Source: JBNKDD01 sp050288085 (GTDB lineage Bacteria > Chloroflexota > Anaerolineae > Aggregatilineales > UBA3940). Taken from it: 7,068 nt of DNA. Within the stretch, counting starts at the first letter, position 1, and the number at the start of each line of letters is the position of its first letter. Positions 1 to 5,363 of this stretch are shown here, one piece after another. A model generated the notes under the pieces. That model saw only the letters and a program-made list of their open reading frames with translations, had not been told where the DNA came from and ran no database searches. Made by a program: the position numbers and the translations under genes. The stretch spans positions 1 through 7,068 of the forward strand of contig JBNKDD010000298.1 in the NCBI GenBank assembly GCA_050288085.1, given 5' to 3'.

Positions 1-1
1 G

Positions 2-226
2 GGGACTATCACCTGCAACTATGACGGCAAAAACAAGCACAAGACGGTCACCGGAAAGAATGTATTCATCGGAAGCGACACCATGCTGGTCGCACCGGTG
101 ACCTTAGGAGATGGGGCCAGAACCGGCGCAGGCTCAGTCGTTAACCGCGATGTCCCGCCTAACACGCTGGCTTATGGTGTTCCGGCCCGCACCAAGCGCC
201 AACTAGCGAAGGATGAGGAAGACTGA
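2..226 (+). CDS. glmU: GlmU C-terminal fragment (bifunctional UDP-GlcNAc pyrophosphorylase / glucosamine-1-P N-acetyltransferase), 5' truncated
   Basis: The 74 visible residues are the end of the left-handed beta-helix acetyltransferase domain. The frame opens at the window edge with GTITCNYDGKNKHKT, matching the family motif that binds acetyl-CoA and glucosamine-1-phosphate (Asn-Tyr-Asp-Gly then Lys). It continues with hexapeptide turns such as VFIGSDTMLVAPVTLGDGA and ends in a short charged tail, LAKDEED. By family knowledge GlmU acetylates GlcN-1-P and then uridylylates it to UDP-GlcNAc, the precursor of peptidoglycan, in the cytoplasm. The uridylyltransferase half lies outside the window. 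The sugar-phosphate nucleotidyltransferase relatives common in Chloroflexota and archaea are an alternative, but the NYDG motif favours true GlmU. The stop is 2 bp before the next GTG start, so the two genes are very likely cotranscribed. Confidence 0.88.
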   Translation, partial: GTITCNYDGKNKHKTVTGKNVFIGSDTMLVAPVTLGDGARTGAGSVVNRDVPPNTLAYGVPARTKRQLAKDEED

Positions 227-228
227 TT

Positions 229-1545
229 GTGATCGACCAACTGTGGAGCCTGATCGCTCTGTCAGGTTTGCTGCTGTTGAGCAGTTTCTTTTCAGCAGCA
301 CAGACGGCATTGAGTAATGCCCGCCGCCAACTCCTGCGGGAGCAGGATACGAAACGCGCTGAGCGGGCCTTAGCCGTCATTGAGGATTCCAGCCGAGCGC
401 TCAACACGTTCCAACTGGCAAATTTGCTTGCCACCTTCTTAACAACGGCCCTGATCACAGAAATCCTGATAAGGTCTAACCTGCTGGCCAATCAGGGAGT
501 CCCCGGAATACTGGTTTTGTACCTGGTGATCTTGCCTGCTGCGGCCTTGATTGTTTACATCCTGACTGGGCTGATCCCGGAGACTCTAGCCCATCGGGAA
601 GCAGAGTCCTGGGCAATGGCCCTGGCGGGATTAGCCCGGATCACGATAGTGCTTATCTCGCCCATGATGAAACTTCTCTCGGCGATCCGTAAGCAGATTG
701 TCGTGTCACTGGGTGGGGATCAAAGCAGTCTCCAGGTCACCGAAGAGGAGATCATGACCCTGGTCGATGCCGGTGAGGAAGAAGGCTCGATAGAGCAAGA
801 CGAGAAGGAAATGATCTACTCGATCTTCCAGCTAGACGAGACTCTCGCCCGCGAGATCATGGTCCCCCGGATCGATATTGTTGCGCTGGCCTCTGACGTT
901 TCATTGGAAGAGGCCCGTGAGGTGATCATCAAAGCGGGGCATTCCCGCATTCCGGTCTATGATGAATCACTCGACCATATCAAAGGGCTGCTTTATGCCA
1001 AAGACCTGCTTGATGTCTGGCATAAAGGCGAACATAAACTTGATCTGAAAGCCCTGCTGCGGTCGCCTTTATTTGTCCCGGAGTCAAAGCGGGTTGACGA
1101 TCTGCTCCGCGAACTGCAAAGCGCAAAAGTGCACCTCGCGATTGTGGTCGATGAGTACGGCGGAACCGCCGGGCTGGTCACCATGGAGGATATTGTCGAA
1201 GAGATCGTCGGTGAGATCGTCGATGAATACGACTTTCACGAGGAAGCGCCCTACACTACTGTCGGCGAGAATGAGTTTATCTTCGATGCGGGGATCGACC
1301 TGGATGATTTCAATCACCTGCTGAATACCAAAGTACCGGACGAACTCAGTGACACATTAGGCGGGTTCATTTATGCCCAGCTTGGCAAGGTACCGGAGAT
1401 CGGCGAGGTGGTTGAAACGGAGACCCTGCGGATGGAGGTCATGAGGGTTGTCAACCAGCGTATCCGCAAGGTACGAGTCAAACGCATCGCAAGCGCCGAA
1501 CCTAGAAACGGAAAACACGATGTCAAAGCAGGAAACGAACCCTGA
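229..1545 (+). CDS. CNNM / CBS-pair / CorC_HlyC membrane protein (hemolysin C or Mg/Co efflux family)
   Basis: This 438-residue protein has the full three-part architecture of the TlyC/CorB/YfjD family. An N-terminal CNNM (DUF21) membrane region spans about residues 5-155, with four hydrophobic stretches near 5-24, 61-82, 91-118 and 128-150. It includes the family-like SFFSAAQTALSNARR after the first helix and GLIPETLA where relatives have GE(L/I)xPK. A CBS pair follows: CBS1 about 205-265 (MVPRIDIVAL, HSRIPVYDE, IKGLLYAKDL) and CBS2 about 275-335 (VDEYGGTAGLVTMEDIVEEI). A CorC_HlyC domain occupies about 345-420 with LSDTLGGFI. Family members are inner-membrane proteins implicated in Mg2+/Co2+ export, with the CBS pair sensing adenine nucleotides. 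The old hemolysin name is historical. The start is GTG at 229 with GAGG about 10 bp upstream, inside the glmU end. The 3' end overlaps cdd by 26 bp, indicating translational coupling. Transport substrate is not readable from sequence. Confidence 0.92.
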   Translation: MIDQLWSLIALSGLLLLSSFFSAAQTALSNARRQLLREQDTKRAERALAVIEDSSRALNTFQLANLLATFLTTALITEILIRSNLLANQGVPGILVLYLVILPAAALIVYILTGLIPETLAHREAESWAMALAGLARITIVLISPMMKLLSAIRKQIVVSLGGDQSSLQVTEEEIMTLVDAGEEEGSIEQDEKEMIYSIFQLDETLAREIMVPRIDIVALASDVSLEEAREVIIKAGHSRIPVYDESLDHIKGLLYAKDLLDVWHKGEHKLDLKALLRSPLFVPESKRVDDLLRELQSAKVHLAIVVDEYGGTAGLVTMEDIVEEIVGEIVDEYDFHEEAPYTTVGENEFIFDAGIDLDDFNHLLNTKVPDELSDTLGGFIYAQLGKVPEIGEVVETETLRMEVMRVVNQRIRKVRVKRIASAEPRNGKHDVKAGNEP

Positions 1546-1921
1546 TCAATTAGTAAAGGTGGCCCGTGAAGCTCGTCAGAGAGCTTATGCGCCATATTCA
1601 GATTACAAGGTAGGTGCGGCCCTGCTCACGCAGGACGGCACCATTTTTACCGGTTGCAATGTCGAGAATGCGGCCTACCCGGCCTGCATCTGCGCCGAGC
1701 GGGTGGCTATCACGAAGGCCATTTCGGAGGGCAGCCAGGACTTCACCGCCATTGCGATTGTCACCCGGAACGGCGGATCGCCCTGCGGGGTGTGCCGCCA
1801 GGTCATGAACGAATTTGCACCGGAGATGCTGGTGATCCTGGCCGATGAGGATCAGATCATCGCTGAGTACCGCGTATGTGATTTGCTGCCTGACGGTTTT
1901 GGGCCCAAGCAGTTGGAGTAA
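1520..1921 (+). CDS. cdd: Cytidine deaminase
   Basis: The 133-residue product has the size of a tetrameric, one-zinc cytidine deaminase, which hydrolyses (deoxy)cytidine to (deoxy)uridine in pyrimidine salvage. Visible signatures are Y26-S27 in the N-terminal APYSDYKVGAAL, C46-N47-V48-E49-N50 for ribose binding, C58-A59-E60 for the first zinc ligand and catalytic glutamate, and P88-C89-G90-V91-C92 for the other two zinc ligands. All catalytic residues are present. I chose the ATG at 1520 because family members begin shortly before this point. The open frame extends back to a TTG at 1448, but that extension (MSTSVSARYE...) lies inside the upstream gene and is unlike the family. The Shine-Dalgarno is weak (GGAAAA around 1510), which fits coupling to the upstream gene it overlaps. 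Proximity of cdd and recO also occurs in Firmicutes (cdd-era-recO), so the neighbourhood is plausible. Confidence 0.95.
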   Translation: MSKQETNPDQLVKVAREARQRAYAPYSDYKVGAALLTQDGTIFTGCNVENAAYPACICAERVAITKAISEGSQDFTAIAIVTRNGGSPCGVCRQVMNEFAPEMLVILADEDQIIAEYRVCDLLPDGFGPKQLE

Positions 1922-1927
1922 TAGACA

Positions 1928-2713
1928 GTGCCTCTCCCTGAACGCGTTTACCGCACAATGGCGGTGGTTTTGCGCCGCCATGATCTCGGCGAGGCTGACC
2001 GCATCCTGACCCTGTTCACCCGCGATTATGGCAAAATCAAGGCTGTTGCGAAGGGAGCCCGCAAACCCCAGAGCAAGAAGGCCGGACACGTCGAGTTATT
2101 CGCGCTGGTGGATGTACTGTTATCGCAGGGGCGGTCGCTTGAAGTGGTCAGCCAGGTCGAGATGCGGGAAGCATTCCCCCGCATCCGGGAGGATTTGATC
2201 CGGGCGACTTATGCCGCCCACTTTGCGGAACTGGTTGATGCGTTCACGGAGGAACACGACGAGAGCCGGGCGGTGTACGAGCTGTTGGTTGCCGGTTTGA
2301 ACTGGTTAGTCGAAACTGACGATCCGCGCCGCGCAGCCCGTTACTATGAACTTCACCTGCTCGAAGTCAGTGGCTATCGCTTTGAACTGCATCACTGCGT
2401 GGTCGGCGGCGAGAAGATCAAGGCTCAGAATCAATTTTACAGCCCTGCGGAGGGCGGGATCATCTGCCCGGACTGTGCGGCCAACACTCCCCGCACGCGG
2501 CCTATCTCCCTCAAGGCGCTCAAAGTACTGCGCTATTTCCAGGCCCAACCCTTCGATATAGTGGAGCAGTTATCAGTGACTCCCAACACACACGGCGAGC
2601 TTGAGCGGGTCTTACACGAGACGATCACCTATCACCTTGAGCGCCGTCTGAAATCAGCGGCCTTCCTCAAGCGTCTGCGCCGGGAACTGCCACCGGAGTC
2701 AAAAAGCAAGTAG
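1928..2713 (+). CDS. recO: DNA repair protein RecO
   Basis: The 261-residue protein matches RecO, the single-strand annealing and RecA-loading mediator that works with RecR and RecF in the RecFOR pathway. The N-terminal OB fold is seen in YRTMAVVLRRHDLGEADRILTLFTRDYGKIKAVAKGARKP (split here for reference: residues 8-27 and 28-47). A helical C-terminal region follows, with a zinc-finger-like segment between residues 157 and 183. In that segment C157, C180 and C183 are present, but the position expected to hold the second cysteine of the first pair is G160 (CVVG instead of CxxC). The GTG start at 1928 has GGAG at 1915-1918, 9 bp upstream, and keeps the conserved RxYRT lead-in. The internal ATG at 1958 would remove it. 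It starts 6 bp after the cdd stop and is the last gene of the operon; its TAG stop lies inside a palindrome. Confidence 0.93.
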   Translation: MPLPERVYRTMAVVLRRHDLGEADRILTLFTRDYGKIKAVAKGARKPQSKKAGHVELFALVDVLLSQGRSLEVVSQVEMREAFPRIREDLIRATYAAHFAELVDAFTEEHDESRAVYELLVAGLNWLVETDDPRRAARYYELHLLEVSGYRFELHHCVVGGEKIKAQNQFYSPAEGGIICPDCAANTPRTRPISLKALKVLRYFQAQPFDIVEQLSVTPNTHGELERVLHETITYHLERRLKSAAFLKRLRRELPPESKSK

Positions 2714-2740
2714 GGACACGCCGGTATGCTGTGTCCCTAC
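2710..2740. terminator. Palindrome between convergent operons; probable bidirectional terminator
   Basis: GTAGGGACAC at 2710-2719 is perfectly repeated in inverse as GTGTCCCTAC at 2731-2740, around an 11-nt loop. The left arm contains the recO stop codon. Read on the minus strand, the hairpin is followed at once by TTGCTTTTT, a convincing intrinsic terminator for the response-regulator operon coming from the right. Read on the plus strand, the T-run (2755-2761) starts 14 nt after the stem, so termination of recO is less certain. Very similar GTAGGGRCAC palindromes occur as dispersed repeats in some Chloroflexota and cyanobacterial genomes (from recall), so it may be a repeat copy used as a terminator. 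Confidence 0.7.
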
Positions 2741-2771
2741 AGAGTGTAAATCCTGTTTTTTGAAGGGAGAA

Positions 2772-3626
2772 CTATTTCCCTTTATCCCCGTCGGCATCCA
2801 TGGTTACCAGGCCCTTCAACGCATCGATGTTGACCCGTACCATTTTCAAGCTCATCAGCGGGAGAAGATTCTTGGCATCTATTTGCATCTTGCCAAGCTT
2901 GACATCGGTTTCATCATAGAAGCTCTTAACCCGCGAGGAGAACCGCTCCGAGAGTTCCTTCTCAACCCGTTGAATCGCGGCATCGCCCTTCACCGCCAGC
3001 AAGAAGTGATCGTCGCGGGGGTGGGCAATAAACGAATTCTTGGGGTCAACCTCGTGCAGCAAATCGCCGATGATCTTAGCCGCACCCCGGATCACCTGAT
3101 TGGCAGCTACCGGGCCGTACTTCTTGCCAAAGTCAATCCACTGTGACACCTGCACATCCAGGAAAACGCTGTCCGGTTCCTTAAGGACTTTGGGAAGCCG
3201 CTGCTTCATCAGGTCAAGATTGGGTAAGCTGGTGCGCGGATCGACCAGGGGCGTCCCCCCCATCCGGCTGATGATATTATGAACACGCAGCCGGAGTTCT
3301 TCCACGTCAAAGGGTTTGGTCACATAGTCGTCTGCGCCCAGGCCGAGTCCATCCAGCAGATCACGGCGCTCATCCTTCTGGGTCAGGAAAATGATGGGGA
3401 TATGGTCGGTGCGTGCATCGGCCCGCAGTTTCTTGCAGACCGTATACCCGTCCATGTCCGGCAGCATGATATCCAGAATGATCACTTCAGGCTTTTGCTC
3501 GACAGCTAATTTGACGGCATCGGTTCCATTGAGCGCGTTGACGACATCATAGCCAACCATCTCAAAGTAACGACGCAATAAATCCGACGTAATAACCTCA
3601 TCTTCGACAACTAACAGTTTATTCAT
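2772..3626 (-). CDS. Response regulator: CheY-like receiver fused to a degenerate GGDEF-like domain
   Basis: The 284-residue protein begins with a complete receiver domain (about 1-120): acidic pocket E8-D9, phospho-acceptor D52 in VIILDIMLPDMDGY, T82 and K104 in YVTKPFDVEE. After a short linker, DPRTSLPNLDLMKQRL (residues 129-144) matches the conserved N-terminal DPLTGLPN stretch of GGDEF domains. The region to about 230 keeps the family's pattern of hydrophobic strands and helices. The signature itself is lost: the GG(D/E)EF position reads R204-D205-D206-H207-F208 (IAHPRDDHFLLAV). Such a domain should not make c-di-GMP and, lacking an obvious RxxD I-site, probably acts by protein contact. 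The start is ATG with AGGGG a few bases upstream. It lies 31 bp after the receiver-ATPase gene on the same strand, so the two form an operon and this is the second gene. Function beyond signal response is unknown. Confidence 0.87.
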   Translation of the reverse strand: MNKLLVVEDEVITSDLLRRYFEMVGYDVVNALNGTDAVKLAVEQKPEVIILDIMLPDMDGYTVCKKLRADARTDHIPIIFLTQKDERRDLLDGLGLGADDYVTKPFDVEELRLRVHNIISRMGGTPLVDPRTSLPNLDLMKQRLPKVLKEPDSVFLDVQVSQWIDFGKKYGPVAANQVIRGAAKIIGDLLHEVDPKNSFIAHPRDDHFLLAVKGDAAIQRVEKELSERFSSRVKSFYDETDVKLGKMQIDAKNLLPLMSLKMVRVNIDALKGLVTMDADGDKGK

Positions 3627-3657
3627 GCTTTTCCCCTATCCGGTTGTTGCATTGATC

Positions 3658-4836
3658 CTAGAGGTGGCGTGCCAGGTGGAGCACACCCTGTGAATAAAGG
3701 GAATCAGGACGTGACATCACCAATGGCTGTCCTGTTTGTAAAGCCTCAAATTGGCCCGGTTCGTAAGGCAGATCAGCGGCCAATGGGCGGTCAAGGGCCT
3801 GCATTACCGTCTGGTGGGGCAGCCCACCCGGTCGTACCCGGTTCAATACGATATGCTGCTGGCCCGGCAGATTAAGCTCATCCAGAGCGGCAAGCGTGTT
3901 GGGAGCGGTTAACAATTGGGCCGGATCATCACCTACCACCACGATGATATGGCTGGCAAGGCGCAGGGTTTCCAGGCTCATCTCGTTAAAAGCGGCTGGT
4001 AGATCGACCACAACCCGCCGGAACCCTTCCGCCAACACATCGTAAGTGTAATGGATGATCTGACTCTCCAACCGGAAATAGGTCGGCCTGATCGGAGAGG
4101 CCAGAAAAGCCACCCCAACAGCATCAACCAGCGTCAGGGTCTTTGCGATCTGCCGCTTATCCTCTCCCGGTTCGACATCCATTAGATCGACCCAGGTTGC
4201 CCTGGGTGGGAAGGTTCTGAACTGTGCCGCAACCTGGGAAGCAAGGTTATTCATGTCCACAATGCAAGACCGGCCATGCTGCATCAGGCCCAGTCCCAGG
4301 TTCACGCAGACCGTAGTCGTCCCAACTCCCCCAGCCACCCCCATGACGGCCAACAGCGGTAAGCCGATTGGCTGCGGCTCGGGTGAAACCGGTGCTGCCA
4401 CCAGTTGTTCATCCGCCAGTAGCGGCGGCGATGTGGGTGGAGCAGATTCCAGGGGGCGGGGGACATTCCGTGCCCCGGTGCGTAACAGTTCATCAATATG
4501 CTCAACCAGGTCATTGCGGGTAATAGGCTTAGTGACGAAATCATCCGCCCCAGACTCTTCGGCCTGCTCACGGTATTCCTCTGTCAAGGCCGTGAGAATC
4601 ATCAAGGGGATATCCTTCGTAACAGGGTCTTCGCGAAGCTCCCGACAGACATCGTAGCCGCTGCGATCCGGCATCATCACATCCACGATGATCATGTCCG
4701 GGTGCTGAGTGTGTGCGATATCAATCCCTTCTTTCCCGCTCTGAGCCAGGATGGGGGTATGATCGGCCCGCTTGAGCATCAGGCTCATCATTTGAAGCAA
4801 GCTGACATCATCATCGATAACCAGGATTTGTGCCAT
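3658..4836 (-). CDS. Response regulator: receiver domain fused to a CpaE/MinD-like ATPase with atypical P-loop
   Basis: The 392-residue protein starts with a receiver domain (about 1-118): D8-D9-D10, phospho-acceptor D52 in IIVDVMMPDRSGYDVC, T82 and K103 in FVTKPITRNDL. A Pro- and Ala-rich linker spans about 122-158. The rest is a MinD/ParA-superfamily fold. The deviant Walker A reads V167-A168-G169-G170-V171-G172-T173-T174-T175: both the signature lysine of KGG and the P-loop lysine are replaced, as in many CpaE/TadZ pilus-localisation proteins (GGVGxTT). A Walker A'-like CIVDMNN is at 191-197 and a Walker B-like VVVDLP at 275-280. CpaE/TadZ proteins place Tad pilus machinery at the cell pole, and some carry a receiver-like N-terminus. 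No pilus genes are visible here, so that role is inference. Unlike many CpaE receiver-like domains, this one keeps all phosphorylation residues. The ATG has AAGG 10 bp upstream. It is the first gene of a two-gene operon. Confidence 0.87.
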   Translation of the reverse strand: MAQILVIDDDVSLLQMMSLMLKRADHTPILAQSGKEGIDIAHTQHPDMIIVDVMMPDRSGYDVCRELREDPVTKDIPLMILTALTEEYREQAEESGADDFVTKPITRNDLVEHIDELLRTGARNVPRPLESAPPTSPPLLADEQLVAAPVSPEPQPIGLPLLAVMGVAGGVGTTTVCVNLGLGLMQHGRSCIVDMNNLASQVAAQFRTFPPRATWVDLMDVEPGEDKRQIAKTLTLVDAVGVAFLASPIRPTYFRLESQIIHYTYDVLAEGFRRVVVDLPAAFNEMSLETLRLASHIIVVVGDDPAQLLTAPNTLAALDELNLPGQQHIVLNRVRPGGLPHQTVMQALDRPLAADLPYEPGQFEALQTGQPLVMSRPDSLYSQGVLHLARHL

Positions 4837-4866
4837 TTTCCCACTACCTTAAATAAAAACAGATAA

Positions 4867-4874
4867 TAGTTTTT
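4867..4874. repeat. Left target-site duplication of the 102-bp element
   Basis: TAGTTTTT abuts the left terminal inverted repeat and is identical to 4977-4984. Removing one copy plus the element would give a continuous, presumably ancestral spacer reading GATAATAGTTTTTATCAG. Confidence 0.8.
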
Positions 4875-4976
4875 GGCTCATGTCTAGAACTAGTGAATCG
4901 GATAGGTTAAGCCGCCGCGAATAAACTTCGCGGCTCCCCGACTTTAAAAAGGGGGCGCTTGTACTGAACATGAGCC
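4875..4976. mobile_element. 102-bp MITE-like insertion with 9-bp TIRs and 8-bp target duplication
   Basis: The segment begins GGCTCATGT (4875-4883) and ends ACATGAGCC (4968-4976), perfect 9-bp terminal inverted repeats. Similarity continues imperfectly to 16 of 21 positions. It is flanked exactly by the direct repeat TAGTTTTT at 4867-4874 and 4977-4984, an 8-bp target-site duplication. There is no credible coding capacity. Inside is a strong hairpin (4914-4934) and a CCCC/GGGG pair around 4936-4955. These are the hallmarks of a non-autonomous transposable element mobilised in trans. The GGCTC start plus 8-bp duplication would suit an ISL3-type transposase, but that assignment is a guess. The insertion is 38 bp upstream of the receiver-ATPase start codon, so it may have displaced or supplied that operon's promoter. 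Confidence 0.8.
4914..4934. repeat. Perfect hairpin inside the MITE-like element
   Basis: GCCGCGAA (4914-4921) and TTCGCGGC (4927-4934) form an 8-bp GC-rich stem with the 5-nt loop TAAAC. No T-run follows on either strand, so it does not look like a terminator. A secondary-structure role within the element, or in the leader RNA of the downstream minus-strand operon if transcription starts further right, is possible. Confidence 0.6.
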
Positions 4977-4984
4977 TAGTTTTT
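4977..4984. repeat. Right target-site duplication of the 102-bp element
   Basis: TAGTTTTT directly follows the right terminal inverted repeat and matches the left copy base for base. Confidence 0.8.
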
Positions 4985-5003
4985 ATCAGTTTCTTATGTA
5001 GTC

Positions 5004-5036
5004 GGGCCATTTGATCTAAGATCATTTGTCTGGCCC
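5004..5036. promoter_or_regulatory. Nested dyad upstream of the signalling operon, possible operator
   Basis: GGGCCA (5004-5009) is inverted as TGGCCC (5031-5036), and within it TGATC-TAA-GATCA (5012-5024) forms a second dyad. The inner symmetry is off-centre relative to the outer arms, which is unusual for a simple terminator, and no T-run follows. It lies in the spacer upstream of the receiver-ATPase gene, now about 170 bp from its start codon because of the 102-bp insertion. A regulatory role is inference. Confidence 0.3.
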
Positions 5037-5124
5037 AACTTATTGGTAACCAAGCTATCCACATTTATTGTACGCGAATTACCCCATAGGGCCAAGAAAC
5101 TTAACCAATTGAGGACAAGAAAAA

Positions 5125-5150
5125 CCCGGCCTAAACAGCTCATATCCGGG
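5125..5150 (-). terminator. Weak terminator-like hairpin on the minus strand
   Basis: On the minus strand CCCGG and CCGGG (5150-5146 and 5129-5125) can pair around a 16-nt loop, followed directly by TTTTTC. The stem is only 5 bp, so it is at best a secondary terminator for leftward transcription from the GntR gene. The segment is bracketed by the 9-bp direct repeat CAATTGAGG. Confidence 0.25.
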
Positions 5151-5312
5151 CAATTGAGGGAAAATTAAAGGTCCTACTACCGCGTTATGATATTTTTTCA
5201 ACCATCGTAGGGCAGCCGTAGGGTAAGCGTACATTTTACGATAAGGAGGTTTTTCAAAAAGTAGTTATGATAAATATTGAAGGGCGAAAAAATCTCTTCT
5301 TCTCCTCCTTTT

Positions 5313-5345
5313 AAAAGGGCCGGGATCGGCGTACCCGGCTCTTTT
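5313..5345 (-). terminator. Terminator-like hairpin after the GntR gene
   Basis: Read on the minus strand, AAAAGAGCCGGG and CCCGGCCCTTTT form a 12-bp stem with one A-C mismatch and a 9-nt loop. It starts about 18 bp after the GntR stop codon. The GC-rich core followed by TTTT fits an intrinsic terminator, although the T-run is short and is itself part of the stem. The mirror arrangement would also work on the plus strand. The overlapping palindrome CCTTTTAAAAGG (5307-5318) lies at its left foot. Confidence 0.55.
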
Positions 5346-5363
5346 CGATCCTGAGTCTGGCAA

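Larger units (their letters stand above)
4985..5312. other. AT-rich non-coding spacer between the MITE and the GntR terminator
   Basis: No credible gene is seen on either strand. Apart from the dyad at 5004-5036 and the weak hairpin at 5125-5150, the stretch contains two separated direct repeats: CAATTGAGG (5106-5114, 5151-5159) and GTTATGATA (5184-5192, 5264-5272). It also has an AAGGAGG sequence at 5243-5249 that is 17 nt from the next ATG, too far for normal initiation. That ATG would encode only 15 residues before a stop. The composition is clearly more AT-rich than the neighbouring genes. Confidence 0.5.

Noticed and set aside
1598..2089. 163-codon minus-strand frame over cdd and the recO start
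   Set aside because: It is antisense to two well-recognised genes and spans their junction; no recognisable domain.
2760..3146. 128-codon plus-strand frame opposite the degenerate-GGDEF gene
   Set aside because: It is antisense to a receiver-GGDEF protein with clear motifs; the frame is a by-product of that gene's codon use.
4253..4657. 134-codon plus-strand frame opposite the ATPase gene
   Set aside because: Serine-rich, low-complexity translation antisense to a clear receiver-ATPase; no domain.
4863..4891. Possible promoter with TATTAT (-10, minus strand) for the receiver-ATPase operon
   Set aside because: The -10-like box is reasonable but no acceptable -35 box exists at 15-19 bp spacing, either with the MITE present or in the reconstructed empty site.
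4849..5064. 71-codon minus-strand open frame in the spacer
   Set aside because: It runs straight through the 102-bp MITE-like element and both target duplications, has no clear ribosome binding site and shows no protein-like conservation pattern.
5243..5314. Possible 15-codon peptide after AAGGAGG in the spacer
   Set aside because: The Shine-Dalgarno-like sequence is 17 nt from the ATG, too far for usual initiation, and the frame closes after 15 codons.
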